Source: Sulfodiicoccus acidiphilus (GTDB taxonomy: Archaea > Thermoproteota > Thermoprotei_A > Sulfolobales > Sulfolobaceae). From it: DNA of 64,000 bases. The stretch lies in assembly GCF_003967175.1 (NCBI RefSeq), contig NZ_AP018553.1, forward strand, positions 1,240,001-1,304,000, written 5' to 3'. Positions 17,420 to 26,496 of the stretch are shown in pieces. The notes beneath the pieces were generated by a model. That model saw nothing but the letters and a program-made list of their open reading frames with translations, made no database searches and was not told the origin of the DNA. Positions within the stretch are counted from its first letter, which is position 1, and each line of letters opens with the position of its first letter. Position numbers and translations under genes: made by a program.

Positions 17420-17560
17420 TCAAGAAATCTGAGCCCTACCTCTACGAACGATCGTCCTTGTTAGTTTGTGGATTCTCCCTCTTCGAAGGAGAAGAGATTG
17501 GTGAAGGTTAACGTATGACCAAAAATATTTAGTATTACGAATCTATCACTTCTGATCTCC

Positions 17561-18262
17561 GTGGTGGAGTTAAGAACTCCGCTCGAGTTCGCAGCAGTAG
17601 AGGTCAAGGTTAGGCATAAAGGATGCTGGAGCGAGCTCACCTCAGATCACAACGTAGTTATCAGAACTCTAGCAGCCAAGGTCAGGGACGGGGTAATAAT
17701 TGGAATAGACGAGGTGAAGAGTAACTCCCTGAGAGACTTCAGAAATTTCATGAGAGACTTCAGGAGGAGCCCGAGGATCAAGGACGTGTTGGACGTGAAG
17801 TTGACCGACGAGAGGAGGAGGACCTTCAGGCTGTGCTTCCTAGAGGATTACGAGTCCATGATCATGGGCGTATTGAGTAAGTATACCGTGCTCAGGATCA
17901 GGGACTTGATAGTTGACGGTGTCGAGAGGATATCGTTCGTGGTCCCAGTCAACGAGGTCGAGCCAATAAGGTTTGATATGATGCGACTTGGCAAGGTACT
18001 CCAATACAGGGCGAAGGTGGTAGATCTCGACGGAGAAATATTCACTTCCTTCGATCTGTCTCCACAGGAACGCTACGCCGTTTCCGAGGCCATCAGGAGG
18101 GGTTACTACGAGCTTCCTAGGAAGATGAAATTGGAAGACCTAGCCTCTCAAATAGGACTGTCGAAACCCACCTTGGAAGAGTATCTCAGGAAGGCTGAGA
18201 GGAAACTGCTCAAGAGGGCCCTTAGCGACATCGAGTTTTACCGAGGAGGAGAGTTTGAGTGA
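17561..18262 (+). CDS. Bacterio-opsin-activator-type HTH transcription regulator
   Basis: 233 aa. The C-terminal 55 residues match the HTH_10 domain: LSPQERYAVSEAIRRGYYEL, then KLEDLASQIGLSKPTLEEYL and RKAERKLLKRAL. The N-terminal 170 residues are a probable effector-sensing domain with no motif I can name. GTG start at 17561, with AAAATATTTAG about 35 bp before it. The stop overlaps the next gene by 4 bp, so it is co-translated with the LmbE-like deacetylase; it may also regulate the catabolic genes just upstream. Confidence 0.8.
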   Translation: MVELRTPLEFAAVEVKVRHKGCWSELTSDHNVVIRTLAAKVRDGVIIGIDEVKSNSLRDFRNFMRDFRRSPRIKDVLDVKLTDERRRTFRLCFLEDYESMIMGVLSKYTVLRIRDLIVDGVERISFVVPVNEVEPIRFDMMRLGKVLQYRAKVVDLDGEIFTSFDLSPQERYAVSEAIRRGYYELPRKMKLEDLASQIGLSKPTLEEYLRKAERKLLKRALSDIEFYRGGEFE

Positions 18263-18972
18263 TCCTCCTATCGCCTCATCCAGACGATCTGGCCCTATCG
18301 ATTGGGGGTATACTCAGTCTAGGGCTGTTAAATGGTTACTCTGCCGTCACTGTCTTCACAGAGAGTAGGTATTCGCCAGCCGCTATGATTCCTCCGAGCG
18401 AGGTGAGCGCGGCTAGGAGAGCTGAGGACCTCAGGTACTTTTCATCCTTAGGGGCGAGTGTCACCCACCTGGGCTTTCCAGACACCTCAATGAGGGGATA
18501 CATATCGCTCAAGGGAGATGGGCGGTACATCGACCCAATTCTCCATAAAGTCACGTCTACGCTAAGGGAGCTGCTGAAGGGGCAAGATCTAGTAGTCGCC
18601 CCCCTAGGACTGGGGGGACACGTCGACCACGAAACTGTGAGGAGGGGAGCGGAGCTCTCTGGCGAACCACTGATTCTCTACGAGGATCTACCCTATGCGT
18701 CGGACTTCGACGACAACGAGATCCGACTGGCAGCGAGTGGCTATAAGCCGCTCCTCTTCGATGTCACTAGGGTATTTGGCAGGAAACTAGACGGACTCTC
18801 TGCGTATAGGACTCAAATAACTCGACGCGATCTGAACTCTGTAGTTAGGTACGCTAGGAGGTTGCTTCCAGGCGGCTACGGCGAGAGGTTGTGGGTCAAC
18901 TATCGGAGCTGGGAGGAGATCTCCAGAAGGGCCTGGGCTTCTGCCCTCGCTACGTTCTCCCAAGAGGAATGA
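18259..18972 (+). CDS. LmbE/PIG-L family N-deacetylase
   Basis: Zn-dependent deacetylase of N-acetylglucosamine-type substrates, 237 aa. The zinc motif is at the very N-terminus (LLSPHPDDLALSIGG) and the third ligand is in LGGHVDHETVRRGAEL, with the GFPDTSM loop between. GTG start embedded in the preceding stop. A convergent glycosyltransferase follows with a 73-bp overlap, so a role in glycan or glycolipid building is reasonable, though the substrate is unknown. Confidence 0.87.
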   Translation: MILLSPHPDDLALSIGGILSLGLLNGYSAVTVFTESRYSPAAMIPPSEVSAARRAEDLRYFSSLGASVTHLGFPDTSMRGYISLKGDGRYIDPILHKVTSTLRELLKGQDLVVAPLGLGGHVDHETVRRGAELSGEPLILYEDLPYASDFDDNEIRLAASGYKPLLFDVTRVFGRKLDGLSAYRTQITRRDLNSVVRYARRLLPGGYGERLWVNYRSWEEISRRAWASALATFSQEE

Positions 18973-20051
18973 ACCTTGAGGAACTCTATGGCCTCTGGGG
19001 ACTGAACGTAGTCTCGCCTCATAGCCTCCAGGACGGCCTTAGCCATAGAGGTCAAATCGTCCTCACTTATCTTGACTACGTCTCTTAGGCTGCCGTACAC
19101 TTCCCTTATCGCGGGCAGGTCGAAGGTGACAACTGGTGTTCCCACTGCTAACGATTCCAATGTAACTAAGGAGAAACTGTCGAAGTGTGAAGGGTAAAGC
19201 ATAACCCTTGCTCTCGACACCACCCTGAAGAGCTCGCTCCCCCTCATAAAGCCGAGGTACTCTACGTTCAAGTCTCTAACCTCCCTCTCGAAGTCCTCCG
19301 CGTCTCTAGGATCCTCGAACTTCCCCATGACGTAGAGTCTCACGTCTCTCTCGGAGTTCACCTTCCTCCAGATCTCGGGTATATCAAACAGCCCCTTCTC
19401 TGGAATTAACCTAGTGAAGTAAACCGCGTAGTCCTCCTTACCTTCCCTCCTCCATTTAACTGCCTCTGGGTCGAACGCGTTCGCTGGTCTAGTCACAATT
19501 GTCCGAAGTCCGAGTTCCTCCAAACCAGCTACATCTATTGGAACTCTTGAAACGGAGGTGGCGAACTTTAGTTTATCCTCTCTTATCATCCTTTCCCATC
19601 CTGGCCTGGTCTCCTCAGAACACCTCTTTGCCTTGAGGAAACGCTCCTCACCTCTAGGTCCCCTGTGGGTTATCTTGAACAATTCTTCTTCCTTCTTGTA
19701 GAAGGGCTGGAGCTGAAGCTGTACTCCTAGTGGCCTCCCCTTAGACAACTTATACCCAAGCTCAAGTTCCCTCAGTGAGTTGCTGTAAACGTAGAACACG
19801 TCGGCCTCCACGTCTGGGATGAAGTCTGGATCCAACATCTCCTCCAATGGCGCAGGCAACTTGGCGTCCACCCTTTCCAGCACTTCCCTTAGTTCCCTCT
19901 CGTGGCCATCCTTGGCTAGCTCGAGGTCTCTCCTGGAGGGTATAACTACGACATCCAAGAACTTGGTAAGTCTAGATAGGACTTCCTCGTTCCTCTTATA
20001 TCCACCGGTGATCTCAGTTAAACCGAAGTCGGAAACCACCGCTACTCTCAA
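18900..20051 (-). CDS. Glycosyltransferase, GT4-like (GT-B fold)
   Basis: 383 aa. N-terminal VAVVSDFGLTEITGGYKRN supplies the acceptor-side loop. The donor domain has YAVYFTRLIPEKGLFDIPEI and YLGFMRGSELFRVVSRARVM, then SHFDSFSLVTLESLAVGTPVV, which is the ExFGxxxxE sugar-nucleotide site with Asp in the first acidic position. It transfers a sugar from a nucleotide donor in the cytosol. It follows the tRNA methylthiotransferase gene by only 10 bp on the same strand, which looks like co-transcription rather than shared function. Confidence 0.82.
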   Translation of the reverse strand: MRVAVVSDFGLTEITGGYKRNEEVLSRLTKFLDVVVIPSRRDLELAKDGHERELREVLERVDAKLPAPLEEMLDPDFIPDVEADVFYVYSNSLRELELGYKLSKGRPLGVQLQLQPFYKKEEELFKITHRGPRGEERFLKAKRCSEETRPGWERMIREDKLKFATSVSRVPIDVAGLEELGLRTIVTRPANAFDPEAVKWRREGKEDYAVYFTRLIPEKGLFDIPEIWRKVNSERDVRLYVMGKFEDPRDAEDFEREVRDLNVEYLGFMRGSELFRVVSRARVMLYPSHFDSFSLVTLESLAVGTPVVTFDLPAIREVYGSLRDVVKISEDDLTSMAKAVLEAMRRDYVQSPEAIEFLKVHSSWENVARAEAQALLEISSQLR

Positions 20052-20061
20052 TTTGGGTTCC

Positions 20062-21321
20062 TCAGTTAAGCCTTCCCCTCAGGTCGAAGAAGGACGCCTC
20101 CTCCACCTTTGCTTTCACCCACTTCCCCAACTCCACGGCTTCCCTGAGGACAACTGGAATGTAGTTTGTCGTTCTACCAATTACAGAACCTCTAGCTCCT
20201 AGTTCGGTCGTTATGACGCTGACTGAACTCCCGAGGTACTTCGAGTGTTCCCTTAGGGCCACCTCTGCGTAAACTCTGTTGGCCCTCTCCATTCTCTCCT
20301 TCTTGACAATATCTGGTATCTGCTTCATGGACGCGCTTCTGGTGTTCGGCCTGACGGAGTACTTAGCCAGGTGAACTCGTTCGAACCTAAGTTCCTCCAT
20401 CAACTTCAAGGTGTTCCTGAAGGCCTCCTCGTCCTCTCCGGGGTGGCCCACTATGACGTCTGTGGCCACGCTCAGGTCAGGGACCTTTGACCTGAGCTCC
20501 TTCACCAACTGTCTGAACTGGTCTACGGTATATTTCCTGTTCATGAGTTCAAGCACACTATCGTCCCCACTCTGCACAGGAAGGTGAACGAACTTGAACA
20601 CCTTCTCTCGCTTTAAAGCGTCGACCAGATCGTCAAGGATTCTCATTGCTTGTTCAGGCGTCATCATGCCTATTCTGACCATGAAGTCGCCCTCCACGGA
20701 GCTCACCTCGTTCACCACCTGGGCGAGGTTTATGGAGGGATCGAAGTCCAGTCCATAGGCCGCGGTGTCCTGACCTGTGAGCTCTATCTCCACGGCCCCC
20801 CTCCTTACTCCCTCCCTCACTGACTCTACTATCCTCCTTATTGGGTAACTCCTCAGTTTTCTCCTCGCGTTCTTAGTTATACAGAAGCTGCAGTTTCCCG
20901 CACATCCATCTTCTACTGGCACTATAGCTATTTTCCCCTCAACTATCCGAGGAAGGACAGTGGGGACGGTGGGCTCAAGTCTCACAACACGTCCTGGCGA
21001 CTCTACCACCTCCACTACTTCCTCCACCGCCTGCGGGGAGAGGAGGGAAGCCGTGGGGATCGTCGTCTTCACCAACCCCGGTTCGGCAGTAGCCATGCAC
21101 CCTGCCACCACTAGCTTCTTGCCGTACCTGTAGAGGGATTTCATTCTCTCTATCATTCTTTCCTCAGTATCCATTCTCACTGTGCATGTGTTCAGGATGA
21201 GTACGTCAGCCTGCTCTGGCGTCTCCACAACCTCGTGTCCTCTATCCTTCAACAGGGTCTCCATAATGAGCGAGTCTCCCCTATTCAAGGCACAACCGTA
21301 GGTCTCAAGGTATACCCTCAA
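20062..21321 (-). CDS. tRNA t6A37 methylthiotransferase (MtaB/CDKAL1 type)
   Basis: Radical SAM enzyme converting t6A37 of ANN-decoding tRNAs to ms2t6A, 419 aa. UPF0004 domain with Cys residues in LETYGCALNRGDS, LILNTCTVR and VVAGCMA for the auxiliary [4Fe-4S] cluster; radical SAM CxxxCxxC in EDGCAGNCSFCITKNARR; C-terminal TRAM domain ending near KVEEASFFDL. All three parts are present and of normal length. ATG at 21321. Confidence 0.92.
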   Translation of the reverse strand: MRVYLETYGCALNRGDSLIMETLLKDRGHEVVETPEQADVLILNTCTVRMDTEERMIERMKSLYRYGKKLVVAGCMATAEPGLVKTTIPTASLLSPQAVEEVVEVVESPGRVVRLEPTVPTVLPRIVEGKIAIVPVEDGCAGNCSFCITKNARRKLRSYPIRRIVESVREGVRRGAVEIELTGQDTAAYGLDFDPSINLAQVVNEVSSVEGDFMVRIGMMTPEQAMRILDDLVDALKREKVFKFVHLPVQSGDDSVLELMNRKYTVDQFRQLVKELRSKVPDLSVATDVIVGHPGEDEEAFRNTLKLMEELRFERVHLAKYSVRPNTRSASMKQIPDIVKKERMERANRVYAEVALREHSKYLGSSVSVITTELGARGSVIGRTTNYIPVVLREAVELGKWVKAKVEEASFFDLRGRLN

Positions 21322-21397
21322 CGTTGCCCGAGGGAATTTGACAGCTAGGCCTTTTTACTCTTCCCCTCGAGGAACCACTTAAGCTTATTTAATAGGT

Positions 21398-23820
21398 TTG
21401 AAGGGTAATAAGAAGATAAAATTGCACAGATACTTCCTCGTCCTCCTCATCTTTGTAGTTTTATCCACATACGCCATGCCAACAATACGGCACGGCTTAG
21501 AGGCTCAAATCCCGTCAGTGGGGAGGGGGCCGATCCGTCTTATTCCTTCTCACTTCCTCCTTCCTATTACGAGTACTTCTGGATCACTCTCCTCTCTGGG
21601 CAGAACTTGACGTTTTCGGTCACGTCTAACGCGACCATCGACGTACTCGTCATGACTAGCTCACAATTTCATTCCTTCAGTAACGGGATAGCTGCTGGAG
21701 TAGTCTTCTCTTCCCTTGGCACTCACCTCGACGGCGACGTAGGTCCATTTTCAGGCGGCCTGTATTACATAATCATCGACAACAACGTCTCTGGTCAGAC
21801 GGCGGAAGTTGACCTAGAATATGGAGGCCTACCAGTAGATCCTTTTCTATATCACTCTAAGCTTCCAGCCCCGATAGGTATAGCCGACTACGGAATCCTG
21901 AACACCTCGAGGGGACTGATCCCTTATGTAGTTAAGTACAGTGAGGCAGTCGGCCACTTCACTGTCCGATCCATCGGAGCCTACAATGCCACCCCTCCCT
22001 CAGGTGTGAGCCCCTATCAGGCTAGTCTTCAGATGAATGTAGTTCTCCAGGTCAACACCCAACATGGAAGTTTCCAGTATTGGCTTCAGGACGTCGTCGA
22101 CTTTTACACCAACAACGACACTTACAACGTCATAGATAACGTGTGGAACTCCTCCTCTTATCCCTCGCTTTTAACCAATTCAAGCGTCAAGGGAGGAGGT
22201 GCAGTTTACATCTACAACAATCAATCCTACTATGCCTTCGGTACGCAGAACTACCACTATTCGATGCCGTTCTCTGGCTCCCTACTGATAAGGGAACAGC
22301 AGACGAACTCTGGAGTTCTCGTCTCTTTCGGGTTCTACAATGGTTCGCTCAGCTGGTTCGACAACGTCACCATTATTCAGCCTGGAGTCTCTTCGTCCTA
22401 TATGCTGGTCGATGGGTATAACTTCACTGGATCTAAAAACTACTACGATGCGGAGTTGGTCTTCGGGGGAGGAGGAAATGGTGAGATAACAGACTTCACG
22501 TCGATGAACTCGACCCTAGGAATGGAGTACGTTTTGACCAACGGAACCTACGCTGCTCCGCGGGAGCTTTATGGGTTCGGGAGTGACACTGCGGAAGCCG
22601 CAGACGACCTGACTACCTACCTCAGAGACGGAGTTCCCTCAGTTTCACTAGGAGTCGAGAACCTCTACTCCCCACTCTTCTACGTCCCTTCACCCCTCAA
22701 CATCAGACTCAACCTCACGTATCAGAGGTTAGATGCGGGGCAACCTATCAACGCGACGTTGAGCGGTACAATGCATGGAGGACTCTTACCTTACACGTTC
22801 TATCTCTACCTCAATGGTACTCCCGTGCTTAACTTCACCTCTTTCGGTACTCAAGTAATCCGCTACCTTGAACTGGGTTCCCTAATACAAGGAGTGTATC
22901 GCCTAACTGTAGTAGTAGAAGCGGCTAATGGCCAGAACTCGACGTTCTCGTACCTGATCACAGTCGAACCAGACCCTCAACTTTCCCTGACGGCGAAGGC
23001 GAGTAAACTAGATGCTGGGCAGGCACTCTCGCTCAGCCTGTCGGCCTCAGGTGGAACTTCACCCTACCAGCTGACGCTCTACGTAAATGGGAAACCTTAC
23101 GGACAGGTTCAACTGGGTACTTTCGCCGTGACTTTTCAAGGGTCAGGAACGTACGAGGTGTGGGCGGTACTGAGGGACGCCGCCGGCTTCCTAACGAATT
23201 CGACAGTCCTCACTGTTACAGTGGACCCAGATCCAACATTGACCTTAGTTGCCTCTAGGACGACCACCGACTACGGACTTCCATTGCCTCTCCGAGCAGA
23301 TGTAACAGGAGGAACACCCCCTTACCAGTATAGGTGGGATGTAGACGGCAAATACGTTTCCTCCTCCAATGTCCTGAACTTCACCGCTCCAGTGGGAAAC
23401 TACACAATTACCTTGTTCGTCACTGACCAATCTAACTACACGATCTCCTATACATTAAACGTCACTGTTAACCCGGATCCCGTGCTCCGACTCGTCTACT
23501 CAACAGGTTCTGCCGGCCTCCTATATACAGGTAACTTAGTCAACTTGACCGCGTCAATAAGCGGCGGCACTCCTCCTTACGTTTACATGTGGACTGTCGA
23601 CGGTGCAGTTGCGGCCAACACGACCTCGCCGTCCTACGTTTTCCACCTTAAGGGTCCTGGTTCCTACAGCCTTGGGGTCTCGGTAAGGGACGCTGCAACT
23701 TATGTTACAACCAAGTCCATCTCGTCTACTGTGGGTTACAATCTGGCTACCCTAGGAATAGGTGCTGTAGTCGTTATAGCTCTAGCAGTGGGGATCGGAG
23801 TAGCCTTTAGGAGGCGCTAG
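21398..23820 (+). CDS. Thermopsin-family secreted protein with PKD-like repeats, frameshifted after the signal peptide
   Basis: Cell-surface acid protease candidate (about 800 aa when joined). TTG 21398 opens a signal peptide (KLHRYFLVLLIFVVLSTYAM). The long downstream frame carries the thermopsin core: PAPIGIADYGILNTSRGLIP, then AYNATPPSGVSPYQASLQMN and YWLQDVVDFYT. Four Ig/PKD-like repeats follow, the last three introduced by (E/D/N)PDP, and a C-terminal membrane anchor ends in FRRR. The two frames meet at the five-G run 21525-21529; six Gs would give VGRGADPSYSFSLPPS and a continuous protein. Asn-rich sequons suggest heavy glycosylation. As read it is interrupted. Confidence 0.8.
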
Positions 23821-23825
23821 TTCTC

Positions 23826-24074
23826 TTACCGGTGGAGTTCTATATGAGCCGAAAACTTAGTTAGCTGAGATGAAAATGTCCTCGTAAGTTCATAGGATTC
23901 GATAAAAGTGTTTACCCGCGGCTCAAAGTTGTCACTTTCAATTCCTTCTAGATACGCCACGGACACCTCTCTTAAGGGATCATACAAAGTCACCCCAAAT
24001 CGTCGGGGCCGACGGAGGAGAACACCACTACCCTCCACCTTCATCGCTCCCAAGACCTCGTAAGCAGAGCCCAT
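23826..24074 (-). CDS. Hypothetical small protein
   Basis: 82 aa from ATG 24074 (the frame is open up to 24137, but the extra residues look non-coding). Basic/hydrophobic alternation (LLRRPRRFGVTLYDPLREVS) with no recognised domain. TATA-like TTTATATGAT at about 24107-24118 lies 35 bp upstream. Convergent with the thermopsin gene. Modest support: reasonable codon use and a promoter, but no homology I can claim. Confidence 0.4.
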   Translation of the reverse strand: MGSAYEVLGAMKVEGSGVLLRRPRRFGVTLYDPLREVSVAYLEGIESDNFEPRVNTFIESYELTRTFSSQLTKFSAHIELHR

Positions 24075-24137
24075 CGTGGGTTGTGAGATATAGGAGATGA
24101 GGCAAATATCATATAAACATAACTCACGTCGATACAA

Positions 24138-24464
24138 TATTTAGAGATTAAGAGATTAAAAGTTACGTAAAAGTATTATAGTCTCATAAACGCAAGCTGG
24201 CCAGCTTAAAGCGCCTTAATTGCCTCATCAAGGGCCAATGAGTTTCCAGGCCGACCAACTTCCATACTTCAAAGTGTCCGAGGCATCCTAGCCTTGGAAT
24301 TCCGCCTCGGGCTAACTTCTGACGAGTTGGGTCGTGTAGCGAGAGTTTCTCTTCGCTAGGACAACGTAATTCTTACACTATAGGCCGGACAAAAAGGGCT
24401 CACAGGAGGGATCGTCATAGCTCGTTTCCAACATTTTTATTCTACTTCGTTTAAGACTGCAATC
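24138..24464. other. 327-bp intergenic region with strong palindromes, possible RNA gene
   Basis: No protein frame. It holds AAGCTGGCCAGCTT (24194-24207), a perfect 14-bp palindrome; CCGAGGC 24278-24284 paired with GCCTCGG 24304-24310; and TAGCGAGAG 24337-24345 facing CTCTTCGCTA 24349-24358 (9 bp, one bulge, 3-nt loop). The end near 24430-24455 is the promoter of the aIF2-beta operon (TTTTTATT). It does not match tRNA, 5S, SRP or RNase P landmarks that I know. Confidence 0.35.
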
Positions 24465-24878
24465 ATGGACAAGTCCTACCAACAACTGCTCGATAGGCTC
24501 TACGCTAAGCTCCCCCAGAAGGAACCTAGCTCTGCCTACCAAGAGCTACCAAAGCTGAACATAATGAGTGCCGGGAACCTCACCGTAATAAGGAACTTCG
24601 AGGAGTACTGCGACAGGATAAGAAGGGATCCCAAGTTGGTTACCAAGTACCTCTTGAAGGAGCTGGCTGCCCCAGGCATGCTTCAGGACAATGGACAACT
24701 TAGCATCCAGGGTAAGTTCTCGTCTACCGTTATAAACACCCTAATGGATAGATTCGTTAAAGTGTACGTCCAATGTCCCACATGTAAGAGCCTTGACACG
24801 GTGTTGAAGCTGGACAAGAGGGTGTGGACCATGTCTTGCCTTGCCTGCGGTGCAGTGACTACTATTAAGCCACTGTGA
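24465..24878 (+). CDS. Translation initiation factor aIF2, beta subunit
   Basis: 137 aa, standard size. Part of the aIF2 trimer that carries initiator Met-tRNA to the 30S subunit. Central domain LNIMSAGNLTVIRNFEEYCD, then C-terminal zinc ribbon CPTCKSLDTVLKL...CLACGAVTTIKPL (four Cys). First gene of a tightly packed operon (aIF2-beta, DUF424, NMD3, RNase HII, TGS protein), all on the plus strand with overlaps or gaps of a few bases. Confidence 0.95.
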   Translation: MDKSYQQLLDRLYAKLPQKEPSSAYQELPKLNIMSAGNLTVIRNFEEYCDRIRRDPKLVTKYLLKELAAPGMLQDNGQLSIQGKFSSTVINTLMDRFVKVYVQCPTCKSLDTVLKLDKRVWTMSCLACGAVTTIKPL

Positions 24879-24884
24879 TGAGTC

Positions 24885-25181
24885 TTGGACGTGATAGTGA
24901 AAGTCCTACATAAGGAGGACAACGTATTCGTCAATGTCTGTGAAACCGAACTATTGGGAAAGAAGTTCAGGGAAAACGGGCTCCTTCTCGACGTAAACCT
25001 AGAGTTCTACGAGGGAGATCCCATGGAGCTAGACGCCGCCTTATCCATGGTCAATCAAGCCACCGTGATGTCCCTCGTCGGGAACAGACTCGTCGATGAG
25101 GCTATTAAGAGAGGCATAGTCCATAAGAACTCCACCTTGAAGGTCGCTGGAGTCGCCTTCGCCCAAGTCTACAACCTGTGA
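24885..25181 (+). CDS. DUF424 family protein
   Basis: 98 aa, TTG start at 24885 (a GTG two codons later is possible; an in-frame stop lies just upstream). Pattern IVKVLHKEDNVFVNVCETEL, LDVNLEFYEGDP and ATVMSLVGNRLVDEAIKRGI matches the small archaeal DUF424 family that is repeatedly found beside aIF2-beta. Function unknown; association with translation is by context only. Confidence 0.8.
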   Translation: MDVIVKVLHKEDNVFVNVCETELLGKKFRENGLLLDVNLEFYEGDPMELDAALSMVNQATVMSLVGNRLVDEAIKRGIVHKNSTLKVAGVAFAQVYNL

Positions 25182-25873
25182 GCGAGATGACTAGGTTCTG
25201 TGTGTCCTGTGGTAGGGAGGGCGTACAATTAGTTGGCTCCCTATGTCCCTCGTGCTACGTGGAGAGGACGGAGTTAATCAAGTTCCCCGACGAGGTGGAG
25301 GTGAGGCGATGCAGGTTCTGTGGGTCCTCTTGGTTCGACAGGAAGTGGGTCAAGTTGCCTGAGCAGGAGGTGCTAGCCGCGACCATAAGTCAGACCTCAT
25401 TAATCGATCACAACATCTCCTCCCTCAAGATAGAGGCCTCTCAGATTCGCTTTGATCCTAAGGAAGGTAAGGTCGTAGAAGTCACAGCGTCTGGTCATGT
25501 CCATGGCGCAGGATTTAGGCTCAACAGGAGTGTCAGACTCACCGAGAGAAACGTAACTTGCGACTCCTGTCTGAAGAAGAGGGGAAAGAAGTATGAAGTC
25601 GTGGTGCAGCTGAGAGGTAAAGAAGGCAAGCTCGACGAGGGAGTGAAGAGGCTGTTCGAGGAAAGCTTAGACAAGGAGGCTTTGGATAACCTCTGCGACG
25701 TGGTATCCTTGAGGGAAGGCGTCGACTACTACTTCATAAGCAAGTCCGTAGGTAAAAGAGTGGTTAGTAGGTTTTCCCAGGTGACTAGGGTTTGGGTGAC
25801 AGAGAGCCACGAGGGGGAGAGAGTCAGGGACGGAAGGAGGGAGAGCAAGCTCATACTCGCGGTGAGAGCGTAG
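25178..25873 (+). CDS. NMD3-like protein
   Basis: 231 aa, GTG start overlapping the previous stop. N-terminal zinc-binding Cys pairs (CVSCGREG...CPSCYVER; CRFCGSSWF) and a third set (CDSCLKKRGKKYE), then the RNA/ribosome-binding region YEVVVQLRGKEG. Archaeal homologue of the eukaryotic 60S export adaptor NMD3; in archaea it is presumed to act in large-subunit assembly, as there is no nuclear export. Shorter than the eukaryotic protein, normal for archaea. Confidence 0.85.
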   Translation: MSEMTRFCVSCGREGVQLVGSLCPSCYVERTELIKFPDEVEVRRCRFCGSSWFDRKWVKLPEQEVLAATISQTSLIDHNISSLKIEASQIRFDPKEGKVVEVTASGHVHGAGFRLNRSVRLTERNVTCDSCLKKRGKKYEVVVQLRGKEGKLDEGVKRLFEESLDKEALDNLCDVVSLREGVDYYFISKSVGKRVVSRFSQVTRVWVTESHEGERVRDGRRESKLILAVRA

Positions 25874-25875
25874 TA

Positions 25876-26496
25876 GTGGGGGTAGATGAGGCGGGAAGAG
25901 GATGTTTATTGGGCCCCATGGTGGTGGCGGGGATCGCCCTATCTGAAAGGTCGCTCCAAACCTTGAGAGAGGCGGGAGTGAAAGACAGCAAGAGATTGAC
26001 TAGAAGGTCTCGGGAGAAGCTCTTTCTTCTAATATTGGAAGAGTCCTTAGGAGTGTCGGTAGTACGGGTCTGGCCCGAGGAGATAGACTCCTTCAATCTG
26101 AATCAGTTAACCTACGACGCCGTACTAAAGGTAATAAGAGCCCTCTCTTACCTAAGGCCGGGGTTGGTCACCGTGGATAGGGTAGGGAGGGAAGAGGTGG
26201 TGGTCAAGGAAGTCCGTTCCATAGGCTCCACCCCTCGTGTCGAGTTCGGTGCCGACACCCACTACGTTGAAGCTGGCGCCGCCAGCGTAGTAGCCAAGGT
26301 TATCAGGGACTTGGAGATCGAAAAGATAAGGACCCAGTATGGGGACGTGGGTAGTGGTTACCCGTCAGACCCAAAGACTAGGAAGTGGGTGGCCTCAATA
26401 AGGGGAAGCGAGCCTCCGAGTTTCCTGAGGAGAAGTTGGAGGACTCTGCAGGCAATAGCACCTGAACTCTACGTGGGGAAGAGTATTGGTCACTAA
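25876..26496 (+). CDS. rnhB: Ribonuclease HII
   Basis: Cleaves the RNA strand of RNA-DNA hybrids and at single ribonucleotides. The start is set at GTG 25876, directly after the nmd3 stop, because the conserved VDEAGRG must be at the N-terminus; the open frame further upstream is a shadow of nmd3. Catalytic acids: Asp and Glu in GVDEAGRG, Asp in VTVDRVG, Asp in EFGADTHYVEAGAASVVAK. 206 aa, family size. It overlaps the next start by 11 bp. Confidence 0.93.
   Translation: MGVDEAGRGCLLGPMVVAGIALSERSLQTLREAGVKDSKRLTRRSREKLFLLILEESLGVSVVRVWPEEIDSFNLNQLTYDAVLKVIRALSYLRPGLVTVDRVGREEVVVKEVRSIGSTPRVEFGADTHYVEAGAASVVAKVIRDLEIEKIRTQYGDVGSGYPSDPKTRKWVASIRGSEPPSFLRRSWRTLQAIAPELYVGKSIGH

Noticed and set aside
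25792-25875. Upstream extension of RNase HII
   Set aside because: Overlaps nmd3 in another frame; the conserved VDEAGRG start needs an N-terminus at 25876.
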